Shown here piece by piece: positions 1 through 39,800 of a DNA stretch of 64,000 nt. The translations under genes were made by a program, and so were the position numbers. The first letter of the stretch is position 1; the number at the start of each line of letters is the position of its first letter. The notes beneath the pieces are model-generated. The model was given only the letters and a program-made list of their open reading frames with translations, was not told the DNA's origin and ran no database searches. The stretch comes from Clavelina lepadiformis (taxonomy: Eukaryota > Chordata > Ascidiacea > Aplousobranchia > Clavelinidae): the NCBI RefSeq assembly GCF_947623445.1, contig NC_135240.1, forward strand, positions 11,718,001 to 11,782,000, in the 5' to 3' direction.

Positions 1-658
1 AACACACAAACAATGATCAACGAACTCGATATTGAACACTTTCAGGCCGACCCGAAACCACAAATTAAATACGCCCATATACTTTACTGAGACTTCAGGA
101 ATTTTATCTGATCTTCATGCTATAGAAAGGCATTAGTAGCCTGCAGTTATTACAAACACACTTCAAAAGATGCAAACCGGGAATCCGAGATGGATAATAG
201 TCTACCTACCTTCTTCGACCATGCGATTGCAGAAAGCTACTTTATTAAATTTCATCAAATAAATACATTTAGTTTTGGAATTAACTGGAATTATGCACCA
301 TTACTTGCTGCAAACTATTAAAAAGTGCAAATATTCATGTCAGCAAACAAAATAAGCGGTAAAACCAAATGTGCAAATTTAGATAAAAGACACAAACGTA
401 TTCATAGCGGTATTTCTAACAAATATTATTAATTCGGAAAGTGTATGAAAAAATCATGGTAACTAATGCCAGGAGTACAGTTCTCTATATAAGCACAACA
501 ATTAAGCTACCATGTTAAGTTAATAACCATCCGCATTGGCCGTTAGTGTGAAACCACACAGTATTGCGCAAAAATAGCTGGTAATCTACAGTTCAGCGAT
601 AACTATAGCTTAAAACTAACAACATTAAAACATTCGACTTAAGTTTAACATAACTTGT
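1..658. other. Mucin 3' UTR and downstream DNA
   Basis: Beyond the mucin stop codon. AT-rich, no open reading frame of note, no recognisable element. Confidence 0.6.
241..246 (-). terminator. Possible polyadenylation signal of the mucin gene
   Basis: TTTATT on the plus strand (AATAAA on the gene strand) is the first perfect signal I see downstream of the stop, about 410 nt away. Confidence 0.35.
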
Positions 659-25639
<24,981 letters not shown>

Positions 25640-25668
25640 CAGATCTTACAAGCTCCCGATCTCTAAAA

Positions 25669-27820
25669 GTCGTATTAAATGTAACCAAATTAAGTTGATA
25701 CAATATTAATTAATGTAAGTTAGATCAATAGGCTAAATCAACAACTGCTAGATTAAAACTACATGATCGAATTTAGTTTTCATACCTTTCTTTCCGGTTA
25801 ATAAACTTCTTTCATATACACAAAAATAAAACCTTTACAACCTCTCTCGGTGCTTGATAACTCTAAGTGAGTGACGATTCCTGGGTAGAACCCACTTTTA
25901 TTGTACAAGTTCTACCGGCAAATCAATGCTGCTATTAATCATCAAAGTTTGCCTATCATCCTGGTTTGTTTGACTTTTCCCTAACGAAAAGGCGACGCCT
26001 ATGTATTCACCTCAAACATCTTATACTTTCTTCAGTGACGGTTCCAATCGGGAAGTCGTTAGGTAAATAATGGTTAAGCTTTTTTATAGTCGCCTGAGTT
26101 ATGCTGGTACAATGGCAAAAATTCAATGGTAAGTAGGCTACACACAATTGTCACCGAAACTGTTTTAAGAATTTTAGTTAGGCTAAATTTCCATCTTTCT
26201 CATACTTGTTGCTTGGTGAAGGCTACTACCCTATAAGTTTATATGTAGGCTTCATGCGTTATATCACCAGATTTCAAGTCTTATGTCGTAATTTGTCCAG
26301 TCTAAACTAATTATAAGTTATATCATATATATAGGCTATACCTACTGACGCAAAGTAGGCTATTAGGCCAAATGCTCTCACCAAGAAAAAAACATTCCTG
26401 ATACGAGAGATTATTCCTCGTTTTTATAAGCATCAGAGCAGTTCTACATTATAATGAAATCGAGTGACAGTAGAGAAGTAAAAGTGAACACCTTTTTCAT
26501 TTTTAATGTTAACAGCAAATGAATTTAACATTTGTAATGTTCACAAAGGAAATTGCGTCTGCTCACAAATTTACGATTTACTCAAAATATTTTTCGCAAA
26601 AAACCTACGAATAACATTTCTCCGCCAAATTGTAACCGAATGAATGCAGGGAATATGTTGTTAGATACTTGAATAGCACGCAACCCAAATGTCGAAAGCA
26701 GTAGCATCATCATGCGGCAAGGCGGTAGGCTTCATGGCGCAGTTTAATTTAAACATCTATCAGTGGCATGGATAGTGGGTACGTTCAAGCTTGAGATGTT
26801 TTTGTAATTAAACTCAAGCAAACATTATTTCGTGTCGATTCTTTACAATGTCGAATCTGCAGTAGCATGAAAAAGAGGCTTGCGATATTGTGTGAAGGTT
26901 AAAAGCAGCAATCAGCGTGCGCGTATTTATTTGAATCGCAGCTAACCGAAATACAAACCTCCTCAACAACGTTAGAAAAAATCAAAATTACTGTACCGTA
27001 TTTGACATTCGTGTTGCAAATTCAAGTAGGGCTACATTAGCTAACACACTGTCCTACACCTCGTAACGTAAAGCTACGTCAACTAACATAATTTTATTGT
27101 TTAGTGGATTATAAAGAATAACGTTTCAATAACCAATTATAATAAAGAGAAATAAACAACACCGAAACACAGAGCAGCATCAGACACAAATGGCTTCAGT
27201 TGTGGCGATAAGCCTTTTCTTACGATGCTAGAACATTATTACAATAACTTAGTATAGCCTACTTTTCAAAACTGAAAAATAATATAAGTGCCACACAAAA
27301 TCGAAAATGTAGACAAAAAAACATTTCGTATTTATCAGGTAGCCTATGATGATTGGAACCGTGGACAGACTGCAAATGTGCGAAAGTAGTCTACCATTCA
27401 TTCTAACATGATTAATGAATTTCGAGGGCTGATTGGAGATGATAACAAGCAAAATGAACAAGTTTAATACAGAGAATAATCGATTACAACACAACAATAC
27501 ATAAGCTTAATCGAGTGATTACAGCAAATACATTTCATATCCTGCAGGTTTTAGTACACAAGTGAGCGTCAAACATCTAATGAAAGTTTCAAATACGAAA
27601 AAAAATTTTAATTTGTGCGCGGTCAACTCCTGTTAAGTATGATAACTCTGCTAATCATTTTTCCCGGGACTGATACTTGTAATTTTTTCTAGTGCTGAAA
27701 CACTCCACATGGCCAACTATACACCCAAAATATGCAATTGGTAAAACTACAATTTTTGCAAAAATGTCAGAATTGTTATTCTTTCTTTGTTCGACGCGCT
27801 TCTGGTATGGGAAACCACCC
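25669..27820. other. Intergenic region, mucin start to syntaxin end
   Basis: Divided between the mucin promoter side and the syntaxin 3' side (both genes on the minus strand). AT-rich; I see no gene, tRNA or clear mobile element. Confidence 0.5.
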
Positions 27821-27898
27821 TTAGCTCAGTTGGCTTCCAACTATGGCGATGATAATTATGAGTAGCACAACGCAACAAACGATGATGCAAATCTTCTT
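27821..27898 (-). other. Syntaxin terminal transmembrane exon beta (STX1-like)
   Basis: Starts [13 protein letters not shown] and ends VGSQLS then TAA (26 codons). The Cys-Cys pair is at positions 8-9 after the exon start, exactly where STX1 has its palmitoylated transmembrane cysteines. Acceptor TTTCTGCAG. It lies 3.3 kb beyond exon alpha. Confidence 0.85.
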
Positions 27899-30800
27899 CT
27901 GCAGAAATAAGCAAAATGTTACACTTCTCTGAGTCAAAGGGTTTATAATATTGTAATTCCACAAATATAGGCTAACCTGCAGTAAGAGAGAAAGTGTACG
28001 TGTAACATATTATTACCTGAATTCATGCAGATTTCGTTGGTGAGAAAGACATGCTGTACGATGCTACGAAATCACGACAAACAAACGATGTGCACTTCAC
28101 TTCAACAACACGTAGTCAAATTACTGTATATCACATTTAGAACCGTTCATTCGCGTTGTAACAGCGATGATAATTGTGCAACTCGTTGCAAGGCCTTTGA
28201 TAGCCTTGCTCATAGTCGGCGACGAGTGCGGCAACGTGAGCAGCCAAAACCATATCGTACAACTGGTTAAATTTTATTTTTTCCTAGACAGTTTACAGAA
28301 CACATTCGTTAAGATGGACGACAACAATAATATAGAATATTAGAATTATTAAAACGCGAACAACTGTAAGAACAAAACGAGTACAAGAACGATAGGACTT
28401 ATGCAGAGGACTAATTTTGCCCTTAAATTCGAAAAGATTAAAGCACTGGAAAGAATTGCGCACAAAACCAAATCTATAACAAAGACGATGCCTAGCACAT
28501 TTCGACTACATGCGGATGAGGCAATTACTTCCTGGACGCGAAATTACTAGCAACAGAGAACAGCAACGTTTTGCACGAAAATGGTCATTTGGAACAACAA
28601 CCCGTAATTGCTCTCATGTTATCATAATGCACTTAGAATAATTACCACGTGAACTAAGTTTCAATCTCATGTAAACCTTCACTGAACTCATATTGTAGGG
28701 TACAATGAAAAGTGATTTAAATGAGTGGCGATTGAACACAAAACTTACACTTCGGCAGAATTGCTATAGATTTACAAAGAGAAGAAAAAACTGAAAAAAT
28801 CAAGGCGTAAAATTCAGCTTGAAGAATAGCGGGAGCCCACTGATGTGGGTCCAATGATGATAACCAGTTGGGACCGGTAACATGGCTGACTCGCATAAAT
28901 AATAAACAACCAATTCAATAAGGCCAACAGAATGTGGGATGCACTAAAGTAATCAAAATATGGTTGTTTAGTAATAACAGGCGCATAGATGAAATAATCC
29001 GCATGTAAGGATATTTAAAAACAGAAAAACGTAAAAACAAGCCGATAAAAATAAATTAAACTATCAGTAACGACAATATTAAATCAAGTCAGCTACAGCA
29101 GGTAACCTTAATCATATTTTTACAATAAGATGCAAGTTGCAGCTTTTTAAAGGAGTTCGTTGCAATCAGTATTTCAAAAACAGTGATCAATTTTCACGAT
29201 CGCTTACATCCACAATTAAGCATAGGGATATTTTACAACATTTTGCCTATCTGGCAACTATGTATACAACCAAATCGTAACATTTTGCTTACTGCTTCGT
29301 TTATAACAAGAAATGCTTCTTAAAAGGAAGTTGGATACAATTTAAGGCGAAGGCAATTGCTTTCTTCTGTTACCAAATAAACTGTTATTATTTAGTCTTT
29401 GATTGTCGAAAAATCAGCGCTTCCAAGATTTGTTACAAAATCTTGACCAAAGTATGTTAAAAACGTAAAAATTTACAAATTTAGGCCGACGTAATACTGT
29501 GTTCGGAAGCAAAAGTAAGAAAAGCCGAATAATTAAAAACTCTTAATCACGTTAAAAGTTCATTACAATGAACGCTGTTTAGGGCGGATGTCACATAGCA
29601 AATGTGAAAAATCTTGCGAGAGTCTCCGGAAGGTGACTGTTACAGTGATGGTATATTGGACTGCACGTCAATGATGAAGTGCATTCTGAAAGTTAGGTAG
29701 CTTTCATGCAATTTGCTTCCAATTACGAACAAATAGCTTGCGAATCACGACGAAAGACAACCTGCATGGTGATAAAAAAAATTTAATTAAAATCGATTGG
29801 TGTAATATGTAAGTTATTCATAATATACATAAAGGCTTCCAATACATAGTGAATTACGGTTCGTGACAGCTTTAGAAGTAAGTTTTAGGTTGATTTATAA
29901 CAATTAACCGCACGAAATTACATTTTTGTACGGGGAAAAATTGTTCATACTGAAAACAGTATTTCCGTTTCCTAGGCAAAAAAGATAGTTATTATTTACT
30001 AAACAGGCTTGGCTGTGCAAAATGTTTTCCTTTGCTATTGATTAGAGTAAAGATCGAAATCCCTTTGGATTTATAAATCGACAGAACTTGGACGGACTGA
30101 AGCAATCAATAAACTCAACGGCTGTCATACAGGGTACAAAGGTTCACTCCATGCTCTTAACCTCCTGGCTAGGCGGCCATGAACCGCTAAAAAGAAGGTT
30201 GCAAATTGCAACTCAGGAATATCGACGTGCATTGTGCCATACATGTTATATTTTTAAGAGTCAACTTGAAAGTAATGGCACGGAGCTATACGCAAAATGA
30301 TTTTCATGTTAATGGCGTTAACGAGGCAGTTGTTTTAGGTCTAAAGGGGCAGTGCGAAGAGCAAAAATAAGGATTACTATCTGCAGCCTCCCAAAGCAGC
30401 GATAATAACATCATAGTCCTGACCGATCACCTTCCACAATCCTTAGAATCTTCCATCTACTGGTCTCCTGACTCACTGTTTTATATGAACGGTTAGATGA
30501 TGATTAACCCCTCATGCCCGAAGGTAACAATAATACAAACGCTAGAACCCCAGTAACATATATTTTAGAAGTGTGTGTACTAGGAATTAAAAAAATATCG
30601 TAATCGCTCATATTCTCACACTTATAGTGTACGTAATTGTTTTTCATCAGTTAAAGGGAGTTAGCTTGCCAATTGGCTGGGCGAGTTGTCAAAACGAAAC
30701 CTCTGCGCGTTTGTTGCTGTGTGTTGGTTAGGAAAGTGTTATGACATATAGGCATTAATGCAAACTAATTGGAGGTAGATATGACATCCGAATCACTGCT

Positions 30801-33800
30801 CTATAACCTAGCCGCACACTTCAATTGGAACACACAGTAGTAGACTAGCGTTATTATAATTGAAAAAGTTTTAACAGATTTAAGAGGTTTGGGACCAGAA
30901 GTCGAAATAACAGCGAGCCGCGGAGAAATTTTAGAACTTCGTCATATTCTTTCATGGTGTCTCCATCAACTCAACAAGTACGGATTTTTCACTTTGTCAG
31001 TTTCCAGCTCATGGATATTAATCAATTATTGTTTTATTTTTATTCCAAAAGCATTTCAAGTTATGTTTTAGCCCTATACCACTAACTTTACCTCCATAGG
31101 TTTGAAGATAAGGGAGAAAGATTTTTACGTTTATGTGGCTCACACACTCATTAAGATGATGCCATTTATATTATTAAATGCGTATTGTTAATTTTAGCAA
31201 AGGAACTTACCTTAACTTCATTTCGGAACAGTAACGCCGATAATGATAGCTATCACCGCCAAAAGGACAATACATATGATAATGATGATTATCTTTTTCT
31301 GCAAAGAATGCAACAAGTGTTTAGTATTGGTTATTCCCAAAGAAAACCAACTAAAAATTTTAATTCTACCAACACCATAATCAACGGAACATTACGTATA
31401 AATCAGAACAAAAAGGAATCATACTTACACGATGTGATAGCTCAATAACTTTTTTTCTGACAAATCGGTGGAAAATAAGCTAATTTTCTCCTACTTATCT
31501 GTCTTTTGGAATTATGTGGCCTATAGAACTTGACTAGATTATTATCTGTCCTATGCAACTGACGACAGAATTACTCACCAGAATTTTCTCACAAAGTAAC
31601 CGCAAAACTTTCCCATGTATCTCAAGGCAAACCTCAACCAACGCACAAGTTTTGAAAGCAAAATAATAAACACTGAATTAAAAGTATAAAAACTCGGTAA
31701 TTGCCTTGAAAAAGCTCCAAAACCTATCAGTAACAGTCGTTGTATTGAAATCTAAGGTTAATGTTCATGTCGCCGCGCACTGAACCTTCCGCAACCCACT
31801 AGTATAGGCAAGGTTAAAGATCAGAGAGAGCGTATGGAACACAGCACTTGATTTAACAGCAGGGAATGGACACAGACGGAACATGCACAAAACGTCAAAA
31901 TGTTTGAGAAAACGATACGAACTTGCAACTACGATATCAAAGTCTACGTTAAGGACGATATTCTACTGCACAAACTAAGAAACATGCTTTGGTGACAGGA
32001 CATAGAGCACACATGCGAATTCTTACCCTCCTTGCTTTGCTCTGGTACCTGACCGCTTTCTTTGTGTCTGATACTGCACTCTCTACGTAGTCGACAGAGT
32101 GTTCGACGTTATACTCTATTCTGTCAATCATCTCGCCCTTTTATTGTCAAAAGGACTTTTTATGGACGCATCGTTAGTTCTTTTGGGGCAGAGTTTTCAG
32201 GGCAAAATGATAAGGAAGCGGACACATTTACCTTTCGTGCTTGGCTTTGATATTTAACCGCTTTTTTAGTTTCTTCTCGGGCCTTTTCAACGTACTCCGA
32301 GGCGTTCATAACATTATATTCGATTTGGTTCACCATTTCACCCTTCAAAACGAAAAGAGAAAGTTAAGAATACTACGATATAAATACATGAAGATACATA
32401 TATCGAAAACAACAACAAAGATCATATTAGGCAGGATAAAAAAAAATTCAGGACGAGTAGGAAAAATGATTTGAATTTCAAAGGTTTTACACCTCGATTG
32501 TAGAACTACATATGCAGATTTAGTTGATCTCTCAACAATAACGATTGTTTCCACAGAAAACAGACATTTATACCACTTATATGCAGAACACGACAACGTC
32601 ACACCCACGGCCGATTACCTGAAAACTTATCCATGCTAATAATAATCTTGGATCCGCTGATACTCTCAGTAAGCATTTAAAACAAAAATTAAAATCAAAA
32701 TATGTATTGTTATAAATTTCATTACAAATATGAACCCTTAATTTTCGAGGCAATACTAAAATATTAATATAAAAAGTTTATGCTTGACTAATTCAGAATT
32801 AATTTTAATGAGTTTGTTGCTAGAAAATTAATAGAAATATTAAGCAAGGCGGTTGGCTATTAAAGGTTTGAGCATAAAAAGTTGAACACATGAACATAAA
32901 AAAGATTTCATGATAATTATTATACCTGTTGTTCGACTAGCATGGCCATGTCCATAAACATGTCATGCAATTCACGGATGCTGTTTTCAAGTTTAATGAT
33001 GTCATTGTGGCGAGCTTGAATATCATTCATTGCTTGTTTTGTTTGTTGAGTATCCATTATGATCTAAGAAACATTTCTATGGTCTTCTCAACATATGTAA
33101 GCATAACACAAACAACAACATAATCTAACAAAGATAATAATCAAAAAGAAATGGTTTACCCCTCCGGTAAATATTGCTGGACTTCCTTCTTTACTATTTT
33201 CCAGCATATCTTCAAGTTCATTGTCGGAGACTTGCCGACCAGTTATTTCCAACTGCCTTTGAATTCTGGCTTTGCAGCGTTCGCGATAATCGTTTTGGGT
33301 TGTGTTGTAATCGGTCATAACTGCGATGAATTTACGAGACAGTGTGGAATGCTGAAAAAATTATTTGATATAAATTACGGAAAAAATATCGCTGTTGTTA
33401 TGTACGTCGGTACTGGCAAAGACGGCATGTTTTGTCAAGCACAGACAATCAAAAAATTTAATTAAAAAATGATACAAGGGGAAAATATCATTACTATTTT
33501 TGATGAATTTGGTCAATAAAATTATAACAAAATTGCAAAGCTCCTCACAATGCAGCATACGTTTAGTAAAAAGGAACATGATTAACAGTGCCGTAAACAG
33601 AGCTACCTTTCAGACCATGGTACCTGCGTTTTTTGAATACGTAGGTCAGCTGGGGTTACGGCATTGGAATTCTCCTCAATGTTTCTCTCAATCAGCTTCA
33701 GTTTTCCTCGAACTTTGTTTGCATTCCTCTTGATATCAGCCATGCATTCTTCCATTTCTTCTTTGGTTTCTATTATTAAAAAAAAGAAATCATTTTCAAA

Positions 33801-36800
33801 TTCCTGAAGTATTGTGATCATAAATTATGTTGGTAGAAAATACTTTTAATACAGTGAAATTTGACACAATGCAACAACAAGCCATTTAGTTGTGTAAATA
33901 CATACAGTATATGTTAGTAAACGGAACATATCATGATTGTAATAAAATATGACCGACTGCAGCCAGTTATGCATCAATTGATTAGAAGAGAGTGACTATT
34001 TAACCCAAAGTAGGTCAGCCGGCTGTTAAAAATAGACGGTTAGGTAAGAAGAATCGGAAAGCAAAAGTTGATTTTAGCTATTTAGGATTAATTCGTATTA
34101 GATTTGATTAGATCATTGGAAGGTAGATTTAGGTTACTATGTTATAACATTTAAGATAGGTTAACAAGACGCTATGAAAAATTGCTTTGAACGTACGATT
34201 TCTTCCGGTGAAATAGTGACAGCCTAAATGAAAAAGCAGAAAGCAGAGCAGTAAAGTTACTCGACTTCAACTCCAATTCGAAAGAAGTGCTGATTTTGTT
34301 CAACTCATTTTTAATCAGTTGGGTAATTCAAAAACTGACCAAGGCCATAAATAAAACACGACCATGGAAGAAAATATGTAAAGAGAGTGGTACCCAACCT
34401 CTTGAAAGTCCCTTGACTGGTATTGGGACCTTTGCAACGACTTAACTGAGTTAACTGCTGTAAGAGAACGACAATGTTAACTTAAATGTTTTTTATTGAA
34501 AGTAAGATCCATGAGCATTGAGCATTAAGATAGCTTAACACTGGAGTGGAACAAAAAGTAGCAAAGTGCTTAAGTGCCTAAGGATTTTGGGAAAAACGTT
34601 GTAAACATATCTCAAAGAAACTAAAAGACATAAATAATTTATTGACAGCAGAAATGCATATTAATGTCTTAGTCAGTGTACAAAACTCAAAACTATGGCT
34701 TACTGATAAAGTTCATGGAAAAGCTTAACACAGCACGGTAAATGGATTATCATTATATGCAACAGGCTGAAGACAGCGCAGTGCCTTATAATCAGTGAAG
34801 TAGGGCGTTTTCAAGGCCATTGCATTACAAAAATTAGTGAGGTAACAGGATGCTAAAACATACAATTATCGGTATGCATGATTGACAACCTCAGTGTGAA
34901 ACGGAATCCACACCAGTACACAAACTTCACTCCATAGTTGATCAATATTTTGCCGATTTTTCCAACGGAAACGACGTTCCAATCCGAACAAACCCAAGGA
35001 GTCAGGACAACATTAAGCAGTTTAACCCAAAATCAATTACGTAAACCTTGACGGCAATTGTGATAAAATACGTACGGACATTCGGTAAGCTCGCCCATTC
35101 AGCTAATATTTACCAGCGCAAGTGTGTGATTACGTTTGACTCCGTCTGTGGATTATTTATTGAAGAAAACGAGCACATACGCGTCACGTGCCCTGATGTA
35201 CATAAACAGAAGACTATAAAACCAAACTGCGCTATATAATAGCTCACTCCCACTGATTTTATAAAGCAAATTAGGTCATCCATTATTCGCATTTCCAGCT
35301 CGCTCGTATATGTCGCATCGACTTTCCGCTGGACTGGTCAAACATTCACTGAAACGTGAGAATCATTGTCACACCAAAGACGTCAAGCTTCATAAAATAA
35401 ATCTACGTTGTACTGCGCCAAAACGTAAGAAAGGTTATTCAGCACTACACTCGCGTTATACGATTACATCATCGACGATGTCATTACACTAAACATCGAG
35501 GTTTCGATACGCTGCATGCGTTGTATGTCGGTGCTTTATTTAGGTATACGTTAACTAAACAATAGTGTTGACTAGTCACTAATTATAAGTAATTAAAAAA
35601 GCACTTCGTACCAGCCCAAGTGTAATTCACGTAAGATGAGGAGCAAGTACAGTATTTCTACATTCAATGTGAAGAAATGTCCTGCACAATACAGATTTTC
35701 AATTTAACTTAATTCGTAGTATTTTCCTTAATTACATTCAAGAAACAAGATAATCAATAAACGCGTCCATGGGAAACTTTCGTTTAAGCATAAAACAGCT
35801 ACTTAGCCGCAATCTGAAAATCTATTGCGCACTTCACAAACGAAACATCAATAAAAGGTAATGACACAATTCCCTAGGTTTCAAATTCCCCAAGAAAATA
35901 ATGCCTGCCAAAGCAGTAAAAGTTACTTTGGCCTGTGTCTACACTAATGAGGGATAATATACAACGTTTTACGACGCTGCAAAAATGCGTAAATTCAGCA
36001 TATATCATACTTTATAGAATGTAGATCAAACAGCAAGGCGTGAAGTAGTTGCTATAATAACTTTAGCAATCAATATGTCTCAAAATAGATAAAGATAAAT
36101 GATGGTTAAAATTGCAGCAGAATATGAGAAAAAAATCAATTCACTAATGAAGATTAATGAGTGAATGAAAGAACCCTTTTATTCCTGATGATATTTTCCA
36201 GGCAAGTACGCTTATGTCCAGTATTCCATAAGATTTTATTTTACACAAATAATCCCAGCAATATATTGAAAATTGATATTTCAAGTATTCAGCTTATATG
36301 CAAAAAGGATTGGGTTTAGCTTTTGACAACATATTCCATTCCATGTGCAATATTCAAATTGCACATCTCCGAACATACTGTACTGTAGAGCAATTCACTT
36401 ACTGTCATCAGCTTGAGGCGCTGACAATATATCGCTGTGCTTCACTTTCACTTCTTGAACTTTAGTAGAAATAATATCAATGTAACCTCGTATTTCTTCA
36501 ACCTAAAAAAGCAAAATATTGTTGTATATGAGCATCCACTGTAATTTGGTTGAGCAGTTTGAACATAACATCAGCACCTTTCAATATAATATCAGCAGAA
36601 AGGTCCATGATAGTTTATTCTAAACCGATTGTTTTCATGAGTTACCACAAATAACAAGCAATTAAAAAGAAAAATTTACAAAAAATATGATTAAACCTTT
36701 CCAATTAGTCAACAAACGTCTTCTCAACCATAATATCAGGAACAAAATTTATAATTAATTTTTGTTTAGTAACAGAGGGCATATTCATTCATTATAATAT

Positions 36801-39800
36801 CATTCTTTTGATAATAACATTACATTTTATGACTTCCATTTGATGCAAATTAAATTTCAAGTGCCAGACACTTCAGCTTATTTTTGTTAGGCAAACTGTC
36901 ACAACAGACAAGCAGTTCTCTGCAATGGACCATGAAATTTTAGTATCATTCCTATACAACTGCGTCTCAAAGAATGTTAGGAATGTTTATGTTAATTCTT
37001 TGGTTTCATTGCTGGTGAGAGGGCAACTGTAAAACAATTTTATACTTCTAACTACAAATTCATCATTGGTAATCGTTAACTTAAACAACGATAAGATTTG
37101 CATGGACTATACAGTATTATGAATCTATAAACTGCAGTTTATGTTACTCAGAAGGTGAACAAATAGATCTATAGATCATAATATAAAGAAAATTTATTAA
37201 ATGCGGTTCAAATGTTAAATACGATTTATTACAATATTTGTCTTTAGCCTGCCAAAAAAGTACTTAACACGGAAATAAACACGAAAGTTCTCTGTGCACA
37301 ATTATCTCTATGAAGTATCTAAAATATTGTGATAATTCAACCAGCCACTTTTAACTAAATTATCACATAAAATACTTCACTAGCAAAAGAGAAAAGAGTA
37401 ATCTCTTTCCATTATGATCTTTTATGCTAGCAGCAACTTCATTTCGATAGTGCTGAGGCAGGGAGCACAAGGAATTATGATACAAAAAGTTACTTTTTAA
37501 GGTTGATATAAATACACCATTCAAACAAAGAGGGGGCAATGAATGATGTGATTGGCTATCTGCTCTGCACTGAAAGACAGCAGGGATCCTCACACCCTAT
37601 GATTCATGCCAACGTTAAAAGCAGTCAACAATCGTTCTTCTGAGATGGTTTGCTGTCACCGGTTGGGCGTTTGGTTAGTTGGAGTTTTGCTGCAATTGAC
37701 CATCATCCAGTTTGTGGCTCAAATCAGCGCAATCTTAAATCATTAAAGTGAGAGATTTCGTATGGTAACATGTAAAGTTTATTAGATGCTCTAATGTCGC
37801 ACTGGCCAACTAATCTCGAAACTTTTCTACCTCTTTACTTGCACATTTGGTTGCTTATTGTATAGGTTTTAAATGTAAAAAATTATATGACATATCAAAA
37901 ATGTGCAAGTAAAACACAATTCCATTGGGTTTATGACAAAAATGCTAGATGCTAAAATTCAGTCTTTGGCAATTAAAAGTTGGTTTTAAAACAAGTTTAT
38001 TTCCTGAAAAATTAATAGTAGGCTATAAGTAATATTTGAAAGGAACGGTCAGAACGACAAAAATTGTGCCCAAACAAAAGAAATTAAAGCCAACTTATGG
38101 TATTAGAAGCTTCAACCCAAGGTATCTTACAAAAAAAGAGTTAATTGTAAATATCTTCGAAAAGAAGAACCCAAAAGATAGAAATCTTTTATGCTTGTTT
38201 GAGAAACCGAGATCCTCGAACCTTCATTTTCATCAACTTCTCATAATTGTTTGTGATAACTAACTGGATGCACATTTGTCTGAATATGTATCATCATAGG
38301 GTGAGGCGAAGCAAGAAAAGTTTGTCAGCAGTGATGACAAAGAGGATGACCCTAATTGCTTACTACATTCAACAATAGTGCAGTTTTAGAAAAAATTGGA
38401 CTCGGAATACGTTATCAGCTACTTGACCTTTTTTGACATTTTTCAATTAAAACAAAAACCAACATAAACCTACAAAAACATCCATTATCTTAAGCAAATG
38501 TTGTTCTATATTATCGAAATAAAACATAATACGGTAATTCAAATATGAAATAGTCTTAACAAATGATAAATCATTCTCAAATCAAAGTATTTTTGAAAAA
38601 GATGTATAAATTGTGTTGCCTGGCAATTCCAACTCTACTAAAGCATGGGTTTGCTATTCACCAATTGTAAGTATATTTGAATATGTAAGTATATATGTGA
38701 TGTATGAAAAGTTTAATGGTTGTCACTTAGTTGCTTGATATATATAATGTAATGTTCATATTAGGTAAGAGCAAAGGCTAAAAAATTTCAGGGTATGCAA
38801 ATAATATTTGTGTAGATAGAATGAAAACAAGCTTGAAATAACCTTAAAAAAATTCAATTTACTACCATCATTACTTATCTAAACCCTATTAGCTCAAACT
38901 TTTGCCACTATGGTTGGAAAAAATTGTACTCAACATTGAGACAGACATTATGTGTGGTGGTGCATGTCACACTTTTTGCAACTACAAAAGTTATTTGACC
39001 ATTATGGAAAGCAGCAAACAGTGATCTGCAGCAATAGACCGGTTGTTATGATCAGCATTTCCTATCTGTCAATGATGCAATTTCAATGCTGCAATGCAGA
39101 TGTGTAACTTTGTAATTTTGAGTTTTGGAAATAATCAGCACATAATATGAATGTGAAACTAGTAGAATCGATACACAAAATATTTTGCTTTTATCCTATA
39201 TTATAACTAATCCGTGTAAAAATTTATTTTCAATTCAACTAGTTACTGTAAACGTTGGACCAAACACATGTTTTATAAAAGTCTAAAAACTATTGCAGTA
39301 GACTAGAAAACCTTCTGCAGCTTTAAATTTAAAGCAGCAATTCCGGCTAATTATAAGTTCATACGATTAATGAAGTCAACCAAAACATAACAATTTTAAT
39401 ACAAACTTGAGTAAAAAATTCCTTCATGTTATCTTGTTCAATAGTGACTGATACTTCATCTTCATCATCCTCAATCTCACCGCTCATGTTCTAAATTTAT
39501 TTAGAATGAAACTGAATGTATAAAACGTTTTTAAGTAAACACATGAAAATATACATATCACAATGTGTAAAACTATGACTTTAGTTTCTGCAGAATTCAT
39601 TTACGGTAAATACTTAACTAACAAAGTATGCTAGTCCTGTTTCTTTGCACTTTGTAAACTTTAGCGATATTACAACAAACACAACAATATCATGGAACAG
39701 CCCTGCTAGGCTTAGTACCACTATTTACTCTGTCCAAAACAATAACAGGCTACAAAAACAACATTTTTCATTTTCTTATATATGTAACTAAAACTTGAAA

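Noticed and set aside
38036..38263. Plus-strand open frame of 75 codons in a syntaxin intron (contains [15 protein letters not shown])
   Set aside because: Not recognisable, no start or splice context, lies inside another gene's intron. Could be a transposon fragment but nothing supports a call.
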